From GCA-2718595 sp963935005 (GTDB lineage Bacteria; Gemmatimonadota; Gemmatimonadetes; Longimicrobiales; Gaopeijiaceae), in NCBI GenBank assembly GCA_963935005.1, contig CAWWAX010000005.1:1-59083 (forward strand): DNA of 59,083 nt. The letters run 5' to 3'. The notes under the pieces are model-generated. The model was not told the DNA's origin. It ran no database searches and saw only the letters and a list, made by a program, of their open reading frames with translations. Positions 51,919-59,083 of the stretch are shown in pieces; the stretch's first letter is position 1, and each line of letters starts with the position of its first letter. A program made the translations under genes and the position numbers.

Positions 51919-52116
51919 AAAATGTGCCCTGAGTTGAGTCTATTAGGTGGTTTGAGGTCCAATCTTTCGCTGAACCCAAACTTGGGTTTATCCAGACCCA
52001 AAGTTTTAATTTTAGGGAGACACTCGCAAATCATTACTGGTCCCGCTCAGAACAATAGGACTCAAGCGGAGATAGTACAATCGTCCTTAGAGGTAAAGTT
52101 CAGCTGTTGTTATATC
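51919..52116. other. Intergenic region between secA and rel with weak inverted repeats
   Basis: This 198-bp gap after secA holds two weak inverted repeats. One is AACCC (51973-51977) and GGGTT (51984-51988), extended to AACCCAA/TTGGGTT with almost no loop. The other, near 52033-52061, has CCCGCT and AGCGG arms. Neither has a T-run, so intrinsic termination after secA is unproven. I find no gene, tRNA or recognised operator. A rel promoter should lie near here but the hexamers are not clear. Confidence 0.4.
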
Positions 52117-55100
52117 TTATGCCAGTCCTCTTCCATGACACTTCTTATATTTTTTCCCAGATCCACAAGAACAAGGATCATTCCTTCCTGGAGCTTTATC
52201 GGCAGTCACTGGGGTCCTGGCTGAGTCTTGGTTCCTGTTAGTGGAGAGTCTCTGAGGCTCGGGATTCATAAACTGACCACCTATAACACCAGAAGGTTCT
52301 TTACTGGAACGCCCCAATGCTCCAGGTGGTGACACATCGTCAAATTGACTATTCGGACCTCCGGAAGGTCCAGAATAGTTGAGACCCTTGGACTGGCCTG
52401 AAACCCTATTGTTAGGTTCACCTAACTGAGCCTTGAATGTTAAATTAGCAACAGTTTTCTTCAAGTCTCCCATTAGATCCACAAACATATCATAGGCCTC
52501 TTTCTTGTACTCGACCAAAGGATCTTTTTGGCCCCACCCTCTAAATCCAATAGAGGCCTTAAGGTGATCTAAATCGTACAGATGATCTTTCCACTTACTA
52601 TCAATAATACTCAACATGATATAACTAGTGACGGCTTCGGCATGTGCTCCAAATCCCTCTATCTTGCGCTCAAACTGCAATCTTACAGCCTCTACTACAA
52701 TGCTAGCAATTTCCGATGATTCTAATTGCTCCATGGAGTTCCAGCGATGATCTGGGATTAATGTAAAATAGTCCAAAGTCAGTCTATTTTTCAGTCCTTC
52801 AAGGTCCAGATCCTCACTGTAATCGTGGTCCAAGTACTCATCTAAAACATCCTCGACACTGTGCTCGATCATTTCCCACATTTCACCTTTAAGATCTTCT
52901 CCCCCCTCCAAGGCAAATAACCTGAGGTCGTAAACCACTTCACGTTGCTGATTCATCACATCATCATAATCAAGCAGACGTTTGCGAGCTTCGAAGTTAT
53001 TTCCTTCCACTCGTCTTTGAGCGGTTTCAATAGATCTTGTCACCAAGGGATGAGAAATCACTTCACCCTCACTAGCGCCCATTTTATCCATCACGGACGC
53101 TAACTTGTCCCCCACAAATAACCTCATTAGGTCATCTTCAACAGAAATAAAAAATCGGCTTGCGCCAGGATCTCCTTGGCGCCCCGAGCGTCCCCTGAGT
53201 TGCCTGTCTATACGCCTTGATTCGTGACGTTCGGAGCCCAGTATATGCAAACCTCCTACTTCAATCACATAATCATCGTTTTTCGTTTCTAAGTCTACTT
53301 CTCGAGCGGGATCAACCGACGCCAAGTCTTCCAAATTCAAACTTCTACTCTTTGCCCAAGCTATAGTCCTAGGGTCTGTCACCCCTTCCCCAAGCTTAAT
53401 GTCAGTTCCCCTTCCTGCCATATTCGTAGCTATCGTTACAGCTCCAGGTTTGCCGGCTTCCGCCACAATTTCCGACTCTTTTTTATGCTGTTTAGCGTTC
53501 AGGACATTGTGTGCAATACCACGGCGTTTAATCATTCGAGAAAGAGTCTCAGAAATTTCGACATTGGTCGTCCCCACTAAAACTGGAAGCTCCATCTTAT
53601 TTAGGCGCTCAATCTCATCTATAAGAGCTTGATATTTCTCTCGTTTGGTCCTGAAGATTAAGTCTTCCCCATCTTCACGAACTATGGGCTGGTTCGTTGG
53701 AATAACGAAAACATCAAGCTTATATATCTCATGGAACTCAGACTCTTCAGTCTCAGCGGTACCAGTCATCCCAGCCAGTTTATCATACATACGGAAATAA
53801 TTCTGGATAGTAATCGTAGCGAGAGTTTGGGTTTCTCCTTTTATTTCTACTCCTTCCTTGGCTTCAACGGCCTGATGCAATCCGTCACTCCATCGACGGC
53901 CAGACATTTGACGGCCAGTAAATTCATCAACAATCACGACATTTCCATCTTCCCCAATAATGTACTTTTCATCCTTTTGAAAAAGTGTATAAGCTTTTAA
54001 AAGTTGATGGATTACATGCATCTTTTCACTTTTAGAAGCGTAGTCTGCTTCCACCCCCAAAATCAGTTCTCTTTTTTGATCAACCGACAAAGTATCATCG
54101 TCCTCTAGTCCTCCCAGCATCTCAGAAATATCTGGAATTACAAAAGCTTCTGGATCTCCAGGAGAAAGCTCGTCCAAACCAGCGTCGGACAAGTGTACGT
54201 TTTGTCCTTTCTCGTCCATGGCAAAAAAGAGTAACTCATCTATTTCATATAGCCTCTTTTCTCTCATGTAGTCTGCTTCAACCTTTAATACTAGTTTTTG
54301 AATCCCAGGATCCTCTGAAAAAATCTTTATAAGCCTCTTGTTGCGAGGACCTCCTCTCCTCGCAGCTAGTAATTTTTCCCCAGCAGAAAAGTCATCACCT
54401 TGTTCCAGGTCTTTTTCACCATCAGCTATCAATTGATTTACCAAGCGAGTCTGTTTTTGATAAAGGCCCCCCACCAGTCTGTTGTATTTTTTAAAAGGAG
54501 TTGCTGTGTCTTTACCCACCGGACCACTAATGATGAGTGGTGTTCGAGCCTCATCTATAAGAATAGAATCCACTTCGTCAATTATTGAATACCAATGCCT
54601 AGGCTGGACTCTCTGGTCTAGGGAATGGACCATATTGTCGCGGAGATAATCGAACCCAAATTCATTATTAGTCCCATAAGTAATGTCGGCACGATATGCT
54701 GAAACTCGTCCAGGTGAGTGTGGTTCATACCTGTCAATGCAATCGACAGTAAGATCCAAATAATTATATACGACCCCCATCCATTCCGAGTCTCTTTGAG
54801 CTAAGTAAGGATTCACCGTAACGAGATGTGCTCCTCTGCCAACAAGAGCATTTAAGTAAAGTGGCATTGTGGCGACTAAGGTTTTTCCTTCTCCAGTTGC
54901 CATTTCCGCCGCCTTGCCACGGTGTAGTGCGATACCCCCAATCAATTGAACGTCATATGGGATCATATCCCATATCTGTTTCTGACCGCTAACAACAACC
55001 TCGGTACCAATCAGTCGACGGCAGGCTTCTTTAACAGTAGCAAAAGCTTCAGGTAAAATATCGTTTAATATTTCCTGGGTAATCGCCAACAATGTTTCAT

Positions 55101-55380
55101 CACATTCGGCTATCTCTTCCTGCAACTGCTGCCGTCTCTCAGGTTCTTCCGCATTCCTTTTTTCATTCTGTAATCGATCAATCTTTAAAGTAACATCGGA
55201 AGTGGCAGATTTAATCCTAGCCCGAAAATCCGAAGTTTTACCCTTGAATTCACTGTCTGAAAGGTTCTCGTACTCAGCATAGAACTGATTGATCTCATCT
55301 ACCAAGGGCTGGAGGTTTTTAGCTTCTCGAAGATGTTGGGAACCAAGAATCCTCTTTGCTACTCTATTAAGAATACTCAA
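52117..55380 (-). CDS. secA: Protein translocase ATPase SecA
   Basis: SecA drives protein export through SecYEG. The 1087-residue protein is longer than the usual 800-900. Walker A is MATGEGKTLVA (159-169), the DEAD-like segment DEVDSILIDEARTPLII follows, and the second nucleotide-binding motifs TNMAGRGTDIKLGEG and GRSGRQGDPG are present. Extra length comes from a charged helix at about 60-105 and a segment of about 100 residues near 285-400, insertions I associate with Bacteroidota and relatives. The C-terminus NDPCSCGSGKKYKKCHG is the SEC-C zinc motif for SecB and ribosome contacts. The TTG start has AAAGGA ten bases upstream. Confidence 0.97.
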   Translation of the reverse strand: MSILNRVAKRILGSQHLREAKNLQPLVDEINQFYAEYENLSDSEFKGKTSDFRARIKSATSDVTLKIDRLQNEKRNAEEPERRQQLQEEIAECDETLLAITQEILNDILPEAFATVKEACRRLIGTEVVVSGQKQIWDMIPYDVQLIGGIALHRGKAAEMATGEGKTLVATMPLYLNALVGRGAHLVTVNPYLAQRDSEWMGVVYNYLDLTVDCIDRYEPHSPGRVSAYRADITYGTNNEFGFDYLRDNMVHSLDQRVQPRHWYSIIDEVDSILIDEARTPLIISGPVGKDTATPFKKYNRLVGGLYQKQTRLVNQLIADGEKDLEQGDDFSAGEKLLAARRGGPRNKRLIKIFSEDPGIQKLVLKVEADYMREKRLYEIDELLFFAMDEKGQNVHLSDAGLDELSPGDPEAFVIPDISEMLGGLEDDDTLSVDQKRELILGVEADYASKSEKMHVIHQLLKAYTLFQKDEKYIIGEDGNVVIVDEFTGRQMSGRRWSDGLHQAVEAKEGVEIKGETQTLATITIQNYFRMYDKLAGMTGTAETEESEFHEIYKLDVFVIPTNQPIVREDGEDLIFRTKREKYQALIDEIERLNKMELPVLVGTTNVEISETLSRMIKRRGIAHNVLNAKQHKKESEIVAEAGKPGAVTIATNMAGRGTDIKLGEGVTDPRTIAWAKSRSLNLEDLASVDPAREVDLETKNDDYVIEVGGLHILGSERHESRRIDRQLRGRSGRQGDPGASRFFISVEDDLMRLFVGDKLASVMDKMGASEGEVISHPLVTRSIETAQRRVEGNNFEARKRLLDYDDVMNQQREVVYDLRLFALEGGEDLKGEMWEMIEHSVEDVLDEYLDHDYSEDLDLEGLKNRLTLDYFTLIPDHRWNSMEQLESSEIASIVVEAVRLQFERKIEGFGAHAEAVTSYIMLSIIDSKWKDHLYDLDHLKASIGFRGWGQKDPLVEYKKEAYDMFVDLMGDLKKTVANLTFKAQLGEPNNRVSGQSKGLNYSGPSGGPNSQFDDVSPPGALGRSSKEPSGVIGGQFMNPEPQRLSTNRNQDSARTPVTADKAPGRNDPCSCGSGKKYKKCHGRGLA

Positions 55381-55441
55381 GAGATGATTTTCCTTTCAAG
55401 AAAGTTAGTCTGCGCTAAAACCATAATTTTACAAATCCAGC

Positions 55442-55471
55442 TATATAGTGAAATTATTGCAAGGTGATCAA
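55442..55471 (-). promoter_or_regulatory. Candidate secA promoter
   Basis: TTGATC (55466-55471), an 18-base spacer and TATATA (55442-55447) on the minus strand lie about 62 bases before the secA start, each four of six to consensus. A run of seven T (55486-55492, minus strand) lies just upstream but no hairpin precedes it. This gives a moderate hint that secA has its own promoter within the 148-bp gap after nadD. Confidence 0.3.
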
Positions 55472-55528
55472 TTATCCCAGTGTACAAAAAAATTATCTTC
55501 TACTCGACTGCTCTTCGCAAATCAACAC

Positions 55529-56140
55529 CTACGTTTGATATAAACCTTCTTCTTCGATTATTTCCCCCACAGACTCTGAAACAAGATGTCTATATGGCAG
55601 ATCTTGTTGAATTTTTTTTCGAATTTCCGACGAGGATACGTCAACCTGTCCAAGGGGTGCGAGCATCCAATCAACGTCCACACTAGAAGATAAGCATTCA
55701 TCAATATCAATATCACCTCGACGCTGTAGAACACAGATTTCAGCAAGACCAACCAAGCTTTCAACCTCCCTCCATTCGTGCAGGCTGCGAAACTGGTCTG
55801 ACCCCATGATCAAAAGAAGATCTTTCTCGGGATAAATCTGCTTCAGTGCTCTCAAAGTGTCGACTGTATAAGAGTGTCCACCTCGAAGAATTTCGATGTC
55901 ACTAACCTCTTGACCAGTCATTCCCTTAATCGCAGCGCTGACCATTCTCAATCGAATATTGGCGGGTGTGATCCCACAATCAGATTTGTGAGGTGGTGTG
56001 GCTGCCGGGACCCACAACACTCTCTCTAACCGACCAAAGTCAAGTAAGAACTGTGCTATTCGGGTATGGGCCATATGGGGAGGGTCAAATGTACCCCCGA
56101 AGACTCCTATTCGACTGCGATTCGTACTATTTTCCCCCAT
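55529..56140 (-). CDS. nadD: Nicotinate-nucleotide adenylyltransferase
   Basis: NadD converts nicotinate mononucleotide and ATP to deamido-NAD. The 203-residue protein shows the nucleotidyltransferase start RIGVFGGTFDPPHMAHTRIA (GTFDPxH with HMxH), WVPAATPPHKSD, LLIMGSDQFRSLHEWRE and the C-terminal VSSSEIRKKIQQ (SSTxIR motif). The start overlaps the upstream lipoprotein gene by 14 nt. No other NAD gene is nearby. Confidence 0.95.
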   Translation of the reverse strand: MGENSTNRSRIGVFGGTFDPPHMAHTRIAQFLLDFGRLERVLWVPAATPPHKSDCGITPANIRLRMVSAAIKGMTGQEVSDIEILRGGHSYTVDTLRALKQIYPEKDLLLIMGSDQFRSLHEWREVESLVGLAEICVLQRRGDIDIDECLSSSVDVDWMLAPLGQVDVSSSEIRKKIQQDLPYRHLVSESVGEIIEEEGLYQT

Positions 56141-56924
56141 TTTCTAGCATCTGTGCAGGTTCGGATTCAGGATAAGAACCAAACAGAAGCTCCCTGGTAG
56201 TTTCAGCGTCTCGCACATAACCAATCATCTCAAAAGCCTCGATCATTTGGTAAAGAGCCCAAGGAGCCCATTTGCTATCAGGAAAGCTCTCCACAACTTC
56301 TTCGTAATAGAGGAGTGAAGAGTCTATCAAACCTCTCTTTAGATAGTGTGACGCCGTGTTGTAATCGCGTTCTGCCAGCTTATCAAGCATTTCATCAGAA
56401 AATTCCGATGCTCGTAATCCTATGACCGTTCCTGCAAATTGTGCAGCTACCTGACCACAATTAATTTGAGCTTGCCTAGTAAATGTTTGATCGCGCTGCG
56501 GAATCGGAGACATTCCTGCCAGAGATCTGCAAACCCCAAGTGCAGCATGAACGCTAGTCGTATCTGTCGGCCACCTATCAATGACTCTCTGGAATTCCGT
56601 CCGTGCTGCTATAAAACGGCCTCCTCCAAAATGGGATTCTGCTAACTGTAATCCCGCTTCAGGCAACCGATCAAAACCAGTCGAGAGAAGGACTTCCTCA
56701 AAAGCTTTTGTAGCCTCAGTCCAATTTTCTTGGTCTAGAGCTCCAACTCCTAAACTATACACTTCCTCGACACTCAGTCCTGGAAAAGGCAGGCCACCAC
56801 CGCATGCTGACAATGATGGGCCTGCAATGACTGCAAGCGTATACCCGATTTTGCTCAGAACTGATTTCATAACGTTAGTTAAACATTCCTTTCTAAAATC
56901 CTTGTGTTCTATTCGATTGCTCAT
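56127..56924 (-). CDS. BamD-like outer-membrane assembly lipoprotein
   Basis: BamD is a TPR lipoprotein of the barrel assembly complex. A lipobox GPSLSACGGG places lipidation at about Cys42 counted from 56924. TPR pairs follow: EEVYSLGVGALDQENWTEATKAFEEVL, LAESHFGGGRFIAARTEFQRVI and a final YYEEVVESFPDSKWAPWALYQMIEA. A BamD-like architecture of five TPRs is likely. An ATG at 56870 would leave a 23-residue signal, a more usual lipoprotein start; the ATG at 56924 follows a TAG directly. Either may be used. It lies between nadD and a second TPR lipoprotein. Confidence 0.78.
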   Translation of the reverse strand: MSNRIEHKDFRKECLTNVMKSVLSKIGYTLAVIAGPSLSACGGGLPFPGLSVEEVYSLGVGALDQENWTEATKAFEEVLLSTGFDRLPEAGLQLAESHFGGGRFIAARTEFQRVIDRWPTDTTSVHAALGVCRSLAGMSPIPQRDQTFTRQAQINCGQVAAQFAGTVIGLRASEFSDEMLDKLAERDYNTASHYLKRGLIDSSLLYYEEVVESFPDSKWAPWALYQMIEAFEMIGYVRDAETTRELLFGSYPESEPAQMLENGGK

Positions 56925-57872
56925 CTAACAACCCGTACTTCTTTCCCCATCCGAAGATCCAACGAAGCGAAGCTCGTCATACCACCAGCGTGCTCTAGAC
57001 ACCAACGGACTCGTACCCGTTTGGTCGGCACGAGAAACTTCTAGGAAAGCTCGCATCGCCTCTTCACATCTATTTAAATCAAACAAAATTTCACCGATTT
57101 CAAAGTAGGCAAGGCTCTGTAAACTACGTGGTTCGCCGATTACCACTGCGCGCTCAAGATGAACCAGAGCTTCTTCATCTGCATCCAGAGATCGCAACTC
57201 TCTCGCGAGGTCAATCGAACAGTTTCCTATCTTCCAGTCTACCTCACCTCTACTCCAACTAGAAATCATCGCCCTATACTGCTCATAATGTAGCAAAGCT
57301 CTTCTGCAGTCACCCACCTCATCGTAAGCAGAGGCTGCCTCAAAAATTACTTCTGGGATGGTATCCTCTTGCCTCTCTGAGATAGCGGACTGATAGTAAG
57401 ACAGAGCAGTCGCATATTCTCCGCTGTTGAAGTAATGGCGAGCTAAGGGAAGTGCCATTCCATCCACTGTAATTCCAGGACGAAAAGTTTTTGCAATTTC
57501 CATAGCAGAAGCCAGACCAAACAAGTCGGACCGATTCATAGCCTCCTGTGCTAATTGTACTAGATCGGAAACGGCTTGATCGATTAGATCTGAGTCGAAT
57601 TTGACTGCCTGCAGGTAAGAATCTCCAGCTTCGTCGATGTTGCCCATAAGAGCATGAGTGTGAGCCACACGAACCAGAGCTAAAGGATCTTCTGATCCGC
57701 CTCTCTGCACGGCCATCCTGTACTCGGCAAGAGCTGCTGGTAGATCTCCTCTCACAATTGCCTCGTCGCCTCGAATCAGAAAGGATTCATCCGCTACTGT
57801 AGAGAAACACCCTCCAAATACCCACAACAAGCCTACCAGGCTCACCAAAACCTTATATCGATGCCTAAACAC
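56925..57872 (-). CDS. TPR lipoprotein of unknown function
   Basis: I do not recognise a named family. From the GTG at 57872 the protein begins FRHRYKVLVSLVGLLWVFGGC, a basic and hydrophobic signal with lipobox-like FGGC. The TTG at 57950 is also in frame but gives an overlong start. It contains about six TPR-like helix pairs (for example DLPAALAEYRMAVQRGG, NIDEAGDSYLQAVKFD, YFNSGEYATALSYYQSAI and CRRALLHYEQYRAM). It is likely a periplasmic scaffold. It abuts the BamD-like gene (stop and ATG adjacent), so the two probably act in the same envelope process. Confidence 0.7.
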   Translation of the reverse strand: MFRHRYKVLVSLVGLLWVFGGCFSTVADESFLIRGDEAIVRGDLPAALAEYRMAVQRGGSEDPLALVRVAHTHALMGNIDEAGDSYLQAVKFDSDLIDQAVSDLVQLAQEAMNRSDLFGLASAMEIAKTFRPGITVDGMALPLARHYFNSGEYATALSYYQSAISERQEDTIPEVIFEAASAYDEVGDCRRALLHYEQYRAMISSWSRGEVDWKIGNCSIDLARELRSLDADEEALVHLERAVVIGEPRSLQSLAYFEIGEILFDLNRCEEAMRAFLEVSRADQTGTSPLVSRARWWYDELRFVGSSDGERSTGC

Positions 57873-58171
57873 ACCAACACTGTAATCTGTTTGCTGAATT
57901 CTTCTAGAAAATATCACAGGCCGTTCCCGTACTAACGTACTGACAAGCAAACAAAGTCGCCTAAGCTAGCTGTCTTCCCCTTGTTGTTTATCCTAATGAA
58001 TACAGCACTAACATTCTATAGGTCCCTCTTGACCCAAAATCCCCCAACTCATCGGATCCCACACGCTTAGATTTACAACAAGGCGATAAAAATTCATATT
58101 AGCTCTATATGCGATCCTCTTAGATACTTCCAATCACAAACGAAGTTGTTCTAACAAAATACTGGTTCTAA

Positions 58172-59083
58172 ATGAGAAACCTGAAGAAGATATCGGATCA
58201 ATTGTTCGGAACAGTTTTGACCAACTCTCATATCATACTCTGGTGTCTCGTCATCACCGCATCAATTCCAAGAATATCTTTAGCCCAAGAACAAGTTCTG
58301 CAATACGGCAGCCTGCAGACTTGGGAGGAGAACCTTTGGCTATTCTTTTTAGACCGAAACGATTCATTTCAAGGAAGACTCAGCGAGAAAGGTATCCTCA
58401 AGAGATTCACTCCCCTCGTCGATAGCAAATACCAACTCGACGTCCTAGGATCACAATTTAATCCACTGGAAGATTCGCGCTGGAACGAGACGGCCAATGG
58501 GGTCCGGTGGAGGGGGACTAGCGCCACCACCCTTCTACTGACGTCTTTTGCAGAATTTAAAACATCTGTTGCTCTAGGTGGACCATGGACGATGAATGCA
58601 CTTTTCAATCAAACCACAGATCGAGGATTTGAGGGCGGTGCTATCAGGCTCCAAGTCGCACGAACGTTAGGTCAATCTGCGAAGATATTCAGTGGCATTC
58701 ATCTAGATCCACATAAGGCTGGAGGTGATTTCTGGATTGGAGCTGAATGGAACAAAGGGCCGAATCGAGTCACCAGTCAATTCACCATTTTAGACCCTTT
58801 AAATAATTTCCTCCATGTCACACTAGATGCCTCACTCCATCCCCACGGTGATACAACCGTTGTTTATACTCAACAACCTGTGGCTGTAAGATTAGCAGAT
58901 CACTTGAATCTCCACGAAAATCTCCGTATCGAAGCTTATGCAATGTTAATGCCAACGGCCCTGCTGGACAGTTCAAGCAAAAAGGAAGAGTATGGGGGAT
59001 TTACTCTGGGAGAATCCGCAACATATTTAGGTGGACTTATCGAATGGACCCCTACTAAACGACTTTTGTTGGCTGGATCTATT
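58172..59083 (+). CDS. Exported protein of unknown function (C-terminus cut by the window edge)
   Basis: An open frame of 304 codons runs from the ATG at 58172 to the right edge. It starts MRNLKKISDQLFG, has a hydrophobic signal core and a likely cleavage near ISLAQEQ. The mature part contains alternating hydrophobic and polar stretches typical of beta-barrels (FEGGAIRLQVARTLG, GGDFWIGAEWNKG and DTTVVYTQQPVAVRL). I recognise no family. It is divergent from the TPR lipoprotein, with a 299-bp gap (57873-58171). That gap holds no clear promoter: a weak TTGGAA-N18-TATAGA lies on the minus strand, and no strong pair on the plus strand. Confidence 0.6.
   Translation, partial: MRNLKKISDQLFGTVLTNSHIILWCLVITASIPRISLAQEQVLQYGSLQTWEENLWLFFLDRNDSFQGRLSEKGILKRFTPLVDSKYQLDVLGSQFNPLEDSRWNETANGVRWRGTSATTLLLTSFAEFKTSVALGGPWTMNALFNQTTDRGFEGGAIRLQVARTLGQSAKIFSGIHLDPHKAGGDFWIGAEWNKGPNRVTSQFTILDPLNNFLHVTLDASLHPHGDTTVVYTQQPVAVRLADHLNLHENLRIEAYAMLMPTALLDSSSKKEEYGGFTLGESATYLGGLIEWTPTKRLLLAGSI

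Noticed and set aside
55486..55492. T7 run after nadD as a terminator
   Set aside because: No stable hairpin precedes it on the minus strand.
1..59083. CRISPR arrays, insertion sequences, prophage, toxin-antitoxin or defence genes, tRNA or rRNA genes
   Set aside because: Reading both strands and all gaps gave no direct-repeat arrays, transposase motifs, phage genes or cloverleaf sequences; every gap is under 300 bases and the genes are core functions.

Overview
This 59 kb window is a dense chromosomal core-gene region from a diderm (outer-membrane) bacterium. Evidence for the double membrane is LptD, LolA, Lnt, a BamD-like lipoprotein, a full Tol-Pal set and a PpiD-like chaperone. By eye the GC content is in the mid-40s percent. 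SecA carries the two charged insertions I associate with Bacteroidota and relatives. Together with a DUF4105/Lnb-like gene, DUF4321, YlbF and an Ino1/CDP-alcohol transferase pair, this suggests the FCB side of the tree, with an uncultured, probably aquatic, Gemmatimonadota-like lineage as my best guess. That placement is an inference, not proven. I see no phage, insertion sequence, CRISPR array, tRNA or rRNA.

Layout: almost everything is on the minus strand. In coordinate order, 1-8662 holds recJ (cut by the left edge), a C4 zinc-ribbon coiled-coil protein, dnaG, yqeY, prmA, dnaJ, hemW and obg. 8843-16932 holds a Rhizobium-type asparaginase, a C-terminal processing protease, tmk, ino1, a CDP-alcohol phosphatidyltransferase, ylbF, prmC, prfA and rpmE. 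17039-24037 holds lnt coupled to an Lnb-like membrane protein, an unrecognised exported protein, hemL, rimO and lolA. 24089-30277 holds ftsK, comB, accC, accB, efp and aroQ. One plus-strand gene, a PpiD-like foldase, follows at 30515-32341.

32363-57872 returns to the minus strand: tatA, a DUF4321 protein, a polyprenyl diphosphate synthase, lptD, tatC, nrdR, cpoB-pal-tolB-tolA-tolR-tolQ, hemA with a HemX/CcsA-like gene, rimI-tsaB-tsaE, uvrB, a bifunctional Rel, secA, nadD, a BamD-like lipoprotein and a TPR lipoprotein. At the right edge a plus-strand exported protein of unknown function begins and runs off the window.

How the genes work together: 4-nt or 1-nt stop/start overlaps occur at many junctions (dnaJ/prmA, ino1/tmk, DUF4105/lnt, lolA/rimO, rimO/hemL, accC/comB, efp/accB, tatC/lptD, tolA/tolB, HemX/hemA, uvrB/tsaE, tsaE/tsaB), so translation is probably coupled through long transcripts. 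Themes are envelope assembly (lipoprotein maturation, LPS export, Tol-Pal, Tat and Sec), translation quality (RF1 and its methylase, L31, EF-P, t6A synthesis, RimO, RimI, PrmA), haem precursor synthesis (HemA, HemL) and DNA maintenance (DnaG, RecJ, UvrB, FtsK). Initiation signals are varied, with GTG and TTG starts frequent. Two genes may start at ATT, and recJ appears to be preceded by an 11-codon leader ORF. No gap between genes exceeds 300 bases.

I found no obvious new multi-gene system. The observations most worth testing are the coupled Lnt/Lnb-like pair, the ATT starts, the recJ leader ORF and the palindrome inside the obg promoter.
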